From contig CALIGI010000196.1 in assembly GCA_938021205.1 (NCBI GenBank), positions 1-32,609 on the forward strand: DNA of 32,609 bases. The letters are read 5' to 3'. How positions within the stretch are numbered: the first letter of the stretch is position 1; each line of letters begins with the position of its first letter. The position numbers and the translations under genes were made by a program. The notes beneath the pieces are model-generated. The model ran no database searches. It was given only the letters and a program-made list of their open reading frames with translations, and was not told the origin of the DNA. This stretch comes from an uncultured Pseudanabaenaceae cyanobacterium. Its GTDB lineage: Bacteria; Cyanobacteriota; Cyanobacteriia; PCC-9006; JAAUQQ01. Below, piece by piece: positions 1 to 8,041 of the stretch.

Positions 1-111
1 CCTCTCCCCTAGCCCCTCTCCTAAGGTCACGGGGAACCGAGACAAGTTGAAAACCCTCGGTTTTGCGTTCGGTTCCCTTGCTCCTTTAGGAGTAAGGGCT
101 AGGGAAAGAGG
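1..111. repeat. Long imperfect palindromic intergenic element
   Basis: Bases 1-40 and 69-111 are imperfect reverse complements of each other, with arms of about 40 bp. A smaller perfect hairpin lies between them (aaaacc at 50-55, ggtttt at 59-64). The element begins at the window edge and may extend further left. C/T-rich palindromes of this kind are common in spacers of filamentous cyanobacteria. A MITE or a palindromic spacer repeat are both possible. No target-site duplication can be judged because the left flank is missing. Confidence 0.7.
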
Positions 112-122
112 TCGGCTGTTTG

Positions 123-139
123 GCTGTCGAACTCAGGTT
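123..139 (+). repeat. Dispersed 17-bp spacer repeat, copy 1
   Basis: The sequence GCTGTCGAACTCAGGTT occurs here and identically at 18146-18162. A diverged copy lies at 4432-4448. Here and at 4432 the similarity extends about 15 bp to the left (a 'gaggtc' block), which suggests a longer dispersed element. It sits just right of the long palindrome. Confidence 0.6.
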
Positions 140-285
140 AATTAGGGAAACCTAGTGCAGAGGCTCGATGTTTGCCTCATTCCATGCTTCAGTTGTGAGT
201 GAAGAGCACCGTGAAATTGAGTGCCATTCAACCCAATAATTTACTCCAGAGCTTAGGCTATTGCAGTTCTGTTAGACCGCGTCGA

Positions 286-1263
286 ATGAGGCGTAACGGG
301 TTCCTGTTCCTGGCTTTCATTGCGTTTTTCTGTGCCAGTTTGGCTCTGCCCGCCATGGCGACCTATGGCAACCGCAACATTAATCCTGCTATGAGGGGCA
401 GAACCCAGCCCAGCGAAGTCCTGTCCTATTCTCCTCAACTGGGACTGAAGCTGGCGCTGACTCAGCCCGCTGAAGCACTGATTACCCAGGCTCCATTACA
501 GCCCAGCACAGCTACGGTGCTGCGCCAAGCTCAGGCCCTCAATGCCGAAGCCAGTGAATTGTTTCATCGAGGGCAGGCCCAAGAGGCATTGCTGATGTGG
601 CGCGATGCCCAGGCTAAATATGCTGAGGCCCATGACCCGCGAGGGGTGCTGGGCAGCCAAATCAACCAGGCCCAGGCCCTGCAAACCATTGGCCTCTACA
701 ACCGCGCCCGCACTCTCATGGAGACGCTGAGAGCCGAACTGGAAACCCAAGTGGACCCAGACATTCAAGCCCTGGGCCTCCAAAGCCTGGGGAGTATTTT
801 CCAAGCGACGGGTTACCTAGCCGATTCTCAAGAGGCCTTGGGAAAGAGTCTAGATATTGCCCAGCAATATCAGTTGGACAGCAGTGCCACCCGCATGACC
901 TTGGGTAATACCCTACGAGCTCTCAAGCAACCCGAAGCGGCCCTGGTGCAGTACCACCTGGCAGCGGCGACGGGCGATCGCCTCATTCGCCTCGAAGCGC
1001 TCCTCAACCAGCTCAGCCTCCACATCGACCAGCAGCAGTGGCAACTGGCTCGCTCTCTGCTGGGCATCATTCATCAGCAATTTCAGGAGCTGCCCCCCAG
1101 CCGCCGCGCTATCTACGCTCGGGTCAACCTAGCCTCTAGCCTAATGCAGATGCTAGAGCAACAAGGGGATTTATCCCTAGCGGTGGGGACAGCAAAATCG
1201 GTTTCCCTGGCGCGCCTCCAGGTGAGTAATAAAGCTGCGGAGAAATCGAGCTTGGTTGTATAA
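286..1263 (+). CDS. Secreted TPR protein, N-terminal half of an interrupted TPR-CHAT gene
   Basis: The protein begins with a clear signal peptide: basic MRRN, a hydrophobic run, then an AxA-type site before TYGNRN. I chose the ATG at 286 for this reason. An in-frame GTG at 199 would add 29 residues in front. The rest is helical tetratricopeptide-like repeats, for example the block starting ELFHRGQAQEALLMWRDAQA. The frame ends at a TAA (1261-1263). The next long frame (1291-2826) is in the same phase, continues the TPR array and carries the CHAT domain. In known cyanobacterial proteins the two parts form one polypeptide. This gene is therefore probably a nonsense-interrupted TPR-CHAT gene, or a truncated TPR-only product. 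The last 35 or so residues before the stop do not look TPR-like. No convincing ribosome-binding site is visible. Confidence 0.7.
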   Translation: MRRNGFLFLAFIAFFCASLALPAMATYGNRNINPAMRGRTQPSEVLSYSPQLGLKLALTQPAEALITQAPLQPSTATVLRQAQALNAEASELFHRGQAQEALLMWRDAQAKYAEAHDPRGVLGSQINQAQALQTIGLYNRARTLMETLRAELETQVDPDIQALGLQSLGSIFQATGYLADSQEALGKSLDIAQQYQLDSSATRMTLGNTLRALKQPEAALVQYHLAAATGDRLIRLEALLNQLSLHIDQQQWQLARSLLGIIHQQFQELPPSRRAIYARVNLASSLMQMLEQQGDLSLAVGTAKSVSLARLQVSNKAAEKSSLVV

Positions 1264-1290
1264 ACAAGTCCACTGAGCACCGTTCGAGCT

Positions 1291-2826
1291 GTGGCAGGAC
1301 AACTCGCGATCGCCATAGAACAATCCCGCCAAATCCAAGATGCTCGTGCCGAATCCTATGCCCTGGGAGAGCTGGGAACCCTCTACGAGCAAATTGGGCA
1401 ATGGGACGATGCCGCCCAACTCACCCGTCAAGCCCTACGCCTTGCCCAAACAAACCATGCCCCCGATGCCTCCTACCGCTGGCAGTGGCAAATGGGCCGA
1501 ATCACCACTAAATCAGGTTATAAAGACTCTTCCCCGAGCCCGGCCCAGCGCCAAGAGGCCATCTTGGCCTACCGCGATGCCGTCACCACCCTGCGTTCGA
1601 TTCGCGGTGATCTCGTTGCCACAAACCCCGAAATTCAATTCTCCTTCCGGGACAGCGTGGAGCCGGTTTACCGGGAACTGATGTCCCTGTTAATTCAGCC
1701 CAATTCCGACGAGGCAATGTTGACCGAGGCCCGTGATGCCATTGAGGAACTCCAGCTAGCTGAATTGGAAAACTTCTTCCGCTCTGCTTGTCTTGATGTC
1801 ACGAGCCAAAAAATTGATGAGATTGACCGCAATGCAGCGGTGTTTTATCCCATTCTCCTGAGCGATCGCCTTGAGGTCCTTGTCTCCATGCCAGGCAAGC
1901 CCATGAGCCACCACAGCGTAGCCATCACCTCCAAAGAGATGAATCGCGTCCTGGATGATTGGCTCCAATCCCTCACCCCCATCGCCTCCAACCGTCGTCA
2001 GCTCAAACTAGCAGGACAACTCTATGACTGGCTCATTCGTCCTGCTTTAGCTCAGCTCCAGGAGCAGGGCATCGAAACCCTAGTTTTTGTCCCAGATGGC
2101 CCCCTACGCAACCTGCCCATGGCGGCCCTGCACGACGGCAATCAATACCTAGTGGAAAACTACCAAATTGCCCTCACTCCTGGCCTTCAGCTTCTAGAGC
2201 CCAAAATCCTAGGCCAAGAACAGCTACAGGCCCTAAGTGTAGGACTCACTGAGGCTCGCCAAGGCTTCGCCGCCTTGCCCGGCGTCCAGCAAGAAATCGA
2301 TCAAATTCAGGCCACTGTACCTGCCAAGATCTTCCTAGACGAAGATTTCACAAGAGCGAATCTCCAGCGCCAGCTCAAGGACAGTCGCTATCCCATTGTT
2401 CACTTAGCCACCCACGGCCAGTTCAGTTCGAATCTTGAGGAGACCTTTCTTCTGACTTGGAATGAACGGCTCAAGGTGCGAGACATGCGCGCTCTGCTTA
2501 AGAGCAGTAGGGATAGCCAGGAAAAGCCCATTGAGCTCCTCGTCTTGAGCGCCTGCCAAACTGCTGCTGGAGATAGCCAGGCAGCCCTAGGCCTAGCGGG
2601 TCTAGCGGTACAGTCCGGTGCCCGTAGTACCCTCGCGAGCCTATGGTCTGTTAACGATCGCTCCACGTCCCAGCTCATGACTGAGCTCTACCAAGACCTA
2701 GCCTCCTCGGATAATCTTTCCCGTGGCAAATCCCTCCGTCAGGCTCAGCTTGCTCTGCTCCACAGCGATGAATATAGTCACCCTTTCTATTGGTCTCCCT
2801 TTGTCTTAGTGGGAAATTGGCTGTAA
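1291..2826 (+). CDS. CHAT-domain (caspase-like) protein, C-terminal half of an interrupted gene
   Basis: CHAT domains are caspase-fold peptidase domains that usually sit behind TPR repeats. Here a TPR unit (SYALGELGTLYEQIGQWDDA) opens the frame. The CHAT domain fills the C-terminal half, with the conserved His in LATHGQ (about residue 375) and the Cys in SACQTA (about residue 422), so the catalytic dyad is intact. The domain ends typically with a SPFVLVGNW-type motif. The GTG at 1291 is only the first start after the upstream TAA. It has no Shine-Dalgarno sequence and begins in the middle of the repeats, so independent translation is doubtful. Substrate and role are unknown. The nearby DUF928 and CHASE2 genes suggest an envelope function. 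Confidence 0.8.
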   Translation: MAGQLAIAIEQSRQIQDARAESYALGELGTLYEQIGQWDDAAQLTRQALRLAQTNHAPDASYRWQWQMGRITTKSGYKDSSPSPAQRQEAILAYRDAVTTLRSIRGDLVATNPEIQFSFRDSVEPVYRELMSLLIQPNSDEAMLTEARDAIEELQLAELENFFRSACLDVTSQKIDEIDRNAAVFYPILLSDRLEVLVSMPGKPMSHHSVAITSKEMNRVLDDWLQSLTPIASNRRQLKLAGQLYDWLIRPALAQLQEQGIETLVFVPDGPLRNLPMAALHDGNQYLVENYQIALTPGLQLLEPKILGQEQLQALSVGLTEARQGFAALPGVQQEIDQIQATVPAKIFLDEDFTRANLQRQLKDSRYPIVHLATHGQFSSNLEETFLLTWNERLKVRDMRALLKSSRDSQEKPIELLVLSACQTAAGDSQAALGLAGLAVQSGARSTLASLWSVNDRSTSQLMTELYQDLASSDNLSRGKSLRQAQLALLHSDEYSHPFYWSPFVLVGNWL

Positions 2827-3590
2827 ATTCACTGACCCCGAAGGATGTGTCTTTGTCCCTAGCAAGTCATTGCACAAAGAGAATTAGGCTCAAGTCTTGA
2901 GGTGATTTTGATGTGATGTTTTGCGATCTCCTGCTCAAAAAGGTCCACTATTTTGCAAACCTTTTTGATGTCATTTGAGACAATCATGGCTCTGTCTCTT
3001 TCACGATGAAAATACGGACTTAGTGATGTTTGAGTCTCAAGTAGAAGTCTCTATAAAGCGTAGTTTTCGTGATTTTATCCTTCGAGACCTAAACTATACT
3101 CAGTAGGAGCCCTGGTCAGAGATTCTTTGAGAAAGGCATTTAGCTGTAGCAGGATGACCTATGGTGCTGCCAAGATTAATAGGATTCCGACGTTTCATTG
3201 CTGGTCGAGGTTGCAAATTTAACGCTTGGCCGAATTCTCAAACAACCTCTCAAACCCGTTGCTGTTTGAGAACGTTCTCGGCTGAACATCGCTGCATCTT
3301 TTCGCCCATGGATTGAGTCAGCCTTTCTTCTCTAGCGTTCACTGGCTCAAACGAACTAGCATCGGCAAACAAAGTAAAACTTGTCACTGCGAGATCTGTT
3401 CTAAACTTGCTCACTCAATAGAAAAAATCTCCTTTGGGCCAGTTGACGTGATGAGATTGATTGCCCAATTTTAGCCTAGGAAAATAATCTTTACCTAGCA
3501 AAAAATATAAGAAGGAAAGAGCTATAACTACCATAGGCTGATAGGTCTATTTCGAATTGATGCCTCGTGAACCTTTGTTGCTTCTTTGCC
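2827..3590. other. Spacer of about 760 bp, no convincing gene
   Basis: No long frame with coding character is seen. An unsupported 51-codon frame (3161-3316, plus strand) lies here. A perfect 10-bp inverted repeat sits at 3235-3244 and 3263-3272. The last 110 bp before the DUF928 gene are A/T-rich and probably hold its promoter. I see no terminator with a T-run directly after the CHAT gene. Confidence 0.5.
3235..3272. repeat. Perfect 10-bp inverted repeat
   Basis: The arms TTCTCAAACA (3235-3244) and TGTTTGAGAA (3263-3272) are perfect reverse complements around an 18-nt loop. A further CTCAAAC copy lies inside the loop. There is no T-run, so a rho-independent terminator is unlikely. It may be an operator or an RNA hairpin. 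Confidence 0.5.
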
Positions 3591-4346
3591 ATGTCTAAAT
3601 CAAACTTCATTAGTTGCTTTTTGTTAGCATTAACCCTTATGGGAACGGCTGGCCTGGGAGAGGTGACCCGGCCTAATGCTGCGATTGCTTCGCAAGCTTC
3701 CGGAGGAATTGCCCAAGCCCAGCCAGCCTCCAAGAAAGCGAAGTTCAATGGCTTCTTTGCCCCAAAGGATCGAGCCATGCCTAAGGATTCTGGAGGGGGA
3801 GCTTCTCGCGGTCGCTGTTTGCAAAATCGTACGGGTATCCAGGAAGCCGTTACCCTGCTCACCCCCGAGGGCAACAGTGGCCTCACCGCATTGGCCCGGC
3901 CCAGCTTCATGGCCAAGGTCGACCAGACGAGTGCCAAACAAGTGTTTTTTAGCCTCAAGAATGAGGATGAAAGCTACTTCTTTGAAATGACCATGAGCCT
4001 TCCCAGCAGCGACAGCAACTGGGTGAAATTCCAGCTACCCGAAAATGCTCCCCCCCTTAAAATAGGAGAACAGTATCGCTGGTCTGTTGCGGTGATTTGC
4101 GGCAGCAAGCTAGGTCCCGATAGTCCCTGGGCGGCTGGGTGGGTGGAGCGAGTTGAGGCTGTGGACCCAAACGCTGGCCGGACGCTCCAGCCCCTAGAAC
4201 TAGCCTCTTACTACGGCAAGGCAGGTCTCTGGTATGACACGGTGGCAGTCCTCGCGAACCACCGCGAGAACAATGGGGCCGAGGCCGAAGCTGCTTGGAG
4301 TCAGCTTTTCAAAGATGGGGTATTAAACAAAATAGGTCTTAAGTAG
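3591..4346 (+). CDS. Secreted DUF928 family protein, copy 1
   Basis: This is a cyanobacterial DUF928-type protein of about 251 residues. The ATG at 3591 starts a normal signal peptide (MSKSNFISCFLLALTLMG...), so I prefer it over the GTG at 3567. Family-type blocks include CLQNRTGIQEAVTLLTPEGN, PSFMAKVD, VFFSLKNEDESYFFE, EQYRWSVAVICG and a WxERVE stretch. A helical C-terminus follows (ASYYGKAGLWYDTVAVLANH). The molecular function is unknown. Family members commonly sit near CHAT, CHASE2 and DUF1822 genes in cyanobacteria (family knowledge), as here between a CHAT gene and a CHASE2 gene. A paralogue lies at 9416-10318. Confidence 0.85.
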   Translation: MSKSNFISCFLLALTLMGTAGLGEVTRPNAAIASQASGGIAQAQPASKKAKFNGFFAPKDRAMPKDSGGGASRGRCLQNRTGIQEAVTLLTPEGNSGLTALARPSFMAKVDQTSAKQVFFSLKNEDESYFFEMTMSLPSSDSNWVKFQLPENAPPLKIGEQYRWSVAVICGSKLGPDSPWAAGWVERVEAVDPNAGRTLQPLELASYYGKAGLWYDTVAVLANHRENNGAEAEAAWSQLFKDGVLNKIGLK

Positions 4347-4431
4347 GAAGCTTGAAGACAAAAGATCTAGCTTTGCCTTGCGTTCCCCTTCTTTCTTGGG
4401 AAAAGAGGGGAGGGGATGAGGTCAGTGGTTC

Positions 4432-4448
4432 GCTGTCAAACTCAGCTT
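4432..4448 (+). repeat. Dispersed spacer repeat, diverged copy
   Basis: The sequence gctgtcaaactcagctt matches the repeat at 123-139 with three differences. The left flank (gatgaggtcagtggtt) also resembles that copy's flank. It lies in the spacer between the DUF928 and CHASE2 genes, which also carries a G/A-rich stretch of the dispersed-repeat type. Confidence 0.45.
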
Positions 4449-4539
4449 ATTCAGATAGATTCGGTTCATTTAAATGCTGGATAAACATTTCTAGAAATCG
4501 CCTAACTGCTGCTTCATTTGAGCCTCTTCTTCCCCCACT

Positions 4540-6324
4540 ATGCAGGTCATTTTCCATAGTATTAAAGCCAGTCTGTGTCGCTGCCAGAGCAAATTTTCCC
4601 AACAATCTTCTTCTGGAATTGCAGTCACCCTTGGCATCACAGGCGCTGTCATGGCTATCAATAGCCTGGGCTGGTTGCAATTACTAGAGTTTCAAGCCTT
4701 TGACCTCTTCACTAGGCACCAGCCCGCTATCGAGCAAGACGGTCGTATTGCAGTCCTAGAAGTGGCAGAAAAAGATATTTCAGCTCTGGGTCGTTGGCCC
4801 ACTTCCGATGAGCAACTAGCGGAGCTTTTGGAGAAAATTCATGATTACCAGCCGAGAGCGATAGGTCTCGATCTCTATCGTGATGTTGAAGTGCCCCCTG
4901 GCCTGACTCGCTTGACCGCAGCCTACAATGCGATGCCAACTTTAATCGGTGTCGAGAAGGCGGTCGGCCAAACCGTACCGCCCTCTCCCGTCCTAGAGTC
5001 CCTCGGCCAGGTTGCCCTTGCGGATCTGGTGTTAGATCCCGATAACCGAGTGCGTCGCAGTCTTATTTCGATTCAGTCCGGTCCAGACGAGCTCAAGCTG
5101 GGCCTGTCCACAACCCTGGCTCTCCATTTCCTCGCGGGAGAAGGCATTGAGCCAGAGATCGTTGGGGATGCTTCAGAGACGGTTCGCTTGGGTAAGGCTA
5201 CGTTTGAAGCTTTGGGCGATCGCAGTGGCGGTTACCAGGGCATCGACAGTGGCGGTTACCAGGTGTTGATGAATTATCGCGGAGGCAAGGCGGGTGGCAG
5301 AGAGGTGTTTCCGACTTATTCGGTGATGGAAGTACTCAACGGTACGTTGCCCAAAGAAGCCCTCGCGGATCGCATTGTCTTCGTGGGCGTTACGGCACCG
5401 AGCCTCAACGATGATTTCCTGACTCCCTATAACACTAGCTTTTCCAACAGTCGCCACAATATGCCTGGGGTGTTCATCCATGCTCACTTCACTCGCCAAA
5501 TGCTTATGGCTGCCCTGGAAGGTGAGGGGCTGATGGGCTATTGGTCAGAGCCCTGGGAATATGTCTGGATTGGGCTGTGGGCGATCGCCGCCGCTGGGGT
5601 CTCTTGGCGTTTGCTGCAATCGAGCCACCTACGCAAGCACATTCCCCCCGGCTGGCTCGTCTTCGGTGGCACAATAACCCTGGGTGGTGTCATTGTCCTG
5701 AGTGGCTATGGTCTATTTTTTCTGGGCTGGTGGGTGCCTGTAGGGGCTCCCTTGGTTGCCACCATGGCCCTGTCAGTGGCCATGGTGGCTTATCAAAATC
5801 AGGTCTTAGAGCGTCTAGCCCTGGTGGATGAACTTACTCAAGTCGCGAACCGTCGACAGTTTGACCGAGTCCTCCTGCAAAAGCTCCAGCAGCAAAAACA
5901 GGTATCGCTGATCCTCTGCGATATCGACTACTTCAAACCCTATAACGACACCTATGGGCATCAAGTCGGAGACGCCTGCCTCACCCAGGTTGCCAAAGCG
6001 ATTCGCCAAGCGATTCGCCGGGCCGATATTGTGGCCCGCTATGGAGGAGAGGAATTTGCCGTCATTCTGCCCAATACCCATCCCGAGCTCGCGGAAGAAA
6101 TTGGGGAACGGGTGAGAGCCAAGGTGGAATCTTTGGGTCTGGAACATCGTGGTTCCCAGATCAGTCCCTATGTCACCCTTAGCTGCGGCGTGACAACTGT
6201 TAATGGAGGAAAATTTCCCTCCGAGCAGGCTGTGTTAGAGGCAGATAAGGCTTTGTATCAAGCGAAGCACCAGGGTAGAAACTGCGTGGTACTTCGCTTG
6301 GGCGGGTGCGATGCGGGAGAATAA
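4540..6324 (+). CDS. CHASE2-GGDEF membrane diguanylate cyclase
   Basis: This 594-residue sensor is predicted to make cyclic di-GMP from GTP. An N-terminal TM helix (residues about 25-47) leads to an extracytoplasmic CHASE2 domain (about 48-320: blocks DGRIAVLEVAEKDISALGRW, RAIGLDLYRDV, a VLMNYRGG stretch, DRIVFVGVTAPSLNDDF). Three TM helices follow (about 335-430). The GGDEF domain contains DELTQVANRR, CDIDYFKPYND and the active-site GGEEF. RRAD five residues before GGEEF is a complete RxxD inhibitory site, so product feedback is expected. The ligand is unknown. The ATG at 4540 lacks a clear Shine-Dalgarno sequence. Inside CHASE2 an 8-codon in-phase near-duplication (5224-5263) encodes SGGYQGID-SGGYQ. 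Confidence 0.93.
   Translation: MQVIFHSIKASLCRCQSKFSQQSSSGIAVTLGITGAVMAINSLGWLQLLEFQAFDLFTRHQPAIEQDGRIAVLEVAEKDISALGRWPTSDEQLAELLEKIHDYQPRAIGLDLYRDVEVPPGLTRLTAAYNAMPTLIGVEKAVGQTVPPSPVLESLGQVALADLVLDPDNRVRRSLISIQSGPDELKLGLSTTLALHFLAGEGIEPEIVGDASETVRLGKATFEALGDRSGGYQGIDSGGYQVLMNYRGGKAGGREVFPTYSVMEVLNGTLPKEALADRIVFVGVTAPSLNDDFLTPYNTSFSNSRHNMPGVFIHAHFTRQMLMAALEGEGLMGYWSEPWEYVWIGLWAIAAAGVSWRLLQSSHLRKHIPPGWLVFGGTITLGGVIVLSGYGLFFLGWWVPVGAPLVATMALSVAMVAYQNQVLERLALVDELTQVANRRQFDRVLLQKLQQQKQVSLILCDIDYFKPYNDTYGHQVGDACLTQVAKAIRQAIRRADIVARYGGEEFAVILPNTHPELAEEIGERVRAKVESLGLEHRGSQISPYVTLSCGVTTVNGGKFPSEQAVLEADKALYQAKHQGRNCVVLRLGGCDAGE
5224..5263 (+). repeat. In-frame 16-bp direct repeat inside CHASE2
   Basis: The sequence agtggcggttaccagg occurs at 5224-5239 and 5248-5263. 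The spacing is 24 nt, so the repeat keeps frame and encodes SGGYQ twice. It may be a recent small duplication or simply the family's GGY...GYQ pattern. Confidence 0.6.
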
Positions 6325-6407
6325 TCTGCATCATTGATCATCTCTCTAGCCCCTTCAGCGAGGAGCAACCTCCGTGGGACCAGCTTCAACATCCTGCGAC
6401 GTTTTTT

Positions 6408-6429
6408 GCCATATCTCTGCCATATCTCT
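6408..6429 (+). repeat. Tandem 11-bp duplication in spacer
   Basis: Two perfect adjacent copies of gccatatctct lie between the cyclase and the next gene. They are followed by gaggagagacag. Function is unknown. It could affect the promoter region of the gene at 6535. Confidence 0.6.
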
Positions 6430-6534
6430 GAGGAGAGACAGGCCCGGTCCTAAACGGTTCGATATGATGGGTCCACCAGGAATACGCTCACAGCACAACG
6501 GAATGTCATCAGCCTTAGAGGTGCAACAACAGCG

Positions 6535-7242
6535 ATGAAAGTCACCGATGCAGTCGTGCTTCAAGCCTTTGTAGTCACAGTCTCGCGCATGGATTCAGTC
6601 CTGCCTTCGGACCTGCGTCAAACTGCCCAGCGCATTGGTACGGAGGTCTCTTCCCAGGTGGGCCAGGCGTTGCAAGAGATTCAGGAACTGGTCACCCACA
6701 ACGACTGCATTAAGGATCGCTATGCCCTGGCCCATCGGCAACTGCAGTCCAGCCTAGGTGCGGACACAGAGGTTCCGGAGCCTCTGGAGCAGGCCTTGGA
6801 GGGGGCTGTGACGGCTATTTTGACCGCAGTGGATGTGAAGGCCAAGGCGGGAGAAATGGCCAAGCGGCTGGCTCACCATGTGGAATTTGCCCCTTTTGTG
6901 GCAGCCTTAGAAGAAGCGGTGTCGGTGATGGATCACCAGGCGATCGCCATTCTCCATGCCTTGGAAAAGCGTCCTCTGCCCGCTGAAGCATTAGCAGAAA
7001 CGGTGACGCTCCCCCTAGACTATTTGATGGAAATTCTGCAACATCTCCACCAGCAAGGCTATATTGATCGCGCCAGTGCGGGCGTGTTCCAGGTGATTTT
7101 CCCGAAGCTGTGGAACAAGTCCCGTGAAGCGATTTCAGCCCAAACCTATTTGACCGTCACGGCCCAGGGACGCTTGGCACTGCATCGCATTGTGTCCCCG
7201 AAAGTCAGGGTGACTTCGTCACTCAATCCTCGGAAGTATTAG
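6535..7242 (+). CDS. Hypothetical protein with a possible winged-helix segment
   Basis: I do not recognise this 235-residue soluble protein. It has no signal peptide or TM helix. The N-terminal 120 residues are helical. Residues about 130-180 (AILHALEKRPLPAEALAETV, then YLMEILQHLHQQGYIDR) resemble a winged-helix DNA-binding fold: a helix-turn-helix followed by a 'GYI' wing. A C-terminal TYLTVTAQGRLALHR stretch is typical of MarR/ArsR-like wings. A regulator is possible but unproven. The start at 6535 has only a distant AGAGGTG; the ATG at 6589 is an alternative. Codon use and length support a real gene. Confidence 0.7.
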   Translation: MKVTDAVVLQAFVVTVSRMDSVLPSDLRQTAQRIGTEVSSQVGQALQEIQELVTHNDCIKDRYALAHRQLQSSLGADTEVPEPLEQALEGAVTAILTAVDVKAKAGEMAKRLAHHVEFAPFVAALEEAVSVMDHQAIAILHALEKRPLPAEALAETVTLPLDYLMEILQHLHQQGYIDRASAGVFQVIFPKLWNKSREAISAQTYLTVTAQGRLALHRIVSPKVRVTSSLNPRKY

Positions 7243-7320
7243 GCTGTCGAAGGTTTGAGCGAAGGTTTGGGGCATTGTAATTTCAGGTTATTACAACGAT
7301 AAAGAACGCGAGGAAAGGGT

Positions 7321-7995
7321 TTGATTGGGTTGCAAACTTGGTGGCCTTGGTTGGCGATCGCGGCTACGCCAGGCTTCATCAATCTAATGGTTGCGTTTCA
7401 GGAGCTGGATGAAGAATGCCGGTTCTTGCCATTTTTTGAACCTTATAAAAACCCGGGTGTTTGGCTTTGGGCAGTGTTTCAATTCCTGTTACCCATGGCG
7501 CTGTTTTGGATGATGGCTTCCCTCAGTCATCAACCCCAAAATTACTTGGAGTTAGTGATTGAAGCCCTGCTATTTGGCTTTGGTTTTGTCGCCCTGCTTA
7601 ATTCCCGTACTGAGATTGGTTCGCGAGTTTACGATCTCAAAAATATCTACATTATTGTGGTGGGGGTGGCGTACCAAATGATTGCTCGCAATCAAACGAG
7701 TCGCACGGCTCAGTTTTGGACAGATGTGGAGGTGGGGTTGAAGGAAAGTGCAGATCTCGCACCAGGTTTTCGCTTTTTAGAGAACTACTTTGCCAGCGAT
7801 ATTTCGGTGCCACTGGAGGAGAAGGAGGCGTTTCAAACGCGAATTTTGGATGCCCAAACGGCTTCGGTGGGGCAGCGGATTCGGGGGGCCAAGAATTTGT
7901 TGCGGGATGTACGGCGGCGGGATTTACCGGAGGCGTTGCGGCGGTTTGGTAGTAGCTCGACGGTCTTGAAGCAGTACTTTGGGCGGCGAGGATGA
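7321..7995 (+). CDS. Hypothetical membrane protein
   Basis: This 224-residue protein is not recognised. The TTG start at 7321 is supported by a purine-rich gaggaaag just upstream. The hydrophobic N-terminal half suggests about four membrane segments (WLAIAATPGFINLMVAF, VWLWAVFQFLLPMALFWMMA, VIEALLFGFGFVALL, IYIIVVGVAYQMIA). The second half is a charged cytoplasmic-looking helical tail ending in basic residues. It lies 78 bp after the previous gene on the same strand and could share its transcript. Confidence 0.7.
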   Translation: MIGLQTWWPWLAIAATPGFINLMVAFQELDEECRFLPFFEPYKNPGVWLWAVFQFLLPMALFWMMASLSHQPQNYLELVIEALLFGFGFVALLNSRTEIGSRVYDLKNIYIIVVGVAYQMIARNQTSRTAQFWTDVEVGLKESADLAPGFRFLENYFASDISVPLEEKEAFQTRILDAQTASVGQRIRGAKNLLRDVRRRDLPEALRRFGSSSTVLKQYFGRRG

Positions 7996-8041
7996 TTAGT
8001 TGTCTAAGTCTCTTAGTAAGGCCTCTGTTCGAGTTGAAAAC

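Noticed and set aside
3161..3316. 51-codon plus-strand frame starting MVLPRLIGFRR with AGGA upstream
   Set aside because: Spans a palindrome, is Cys/Arg-rich without family likeness, and has only a modest ribosome-binding site. Kept only as spacer content.
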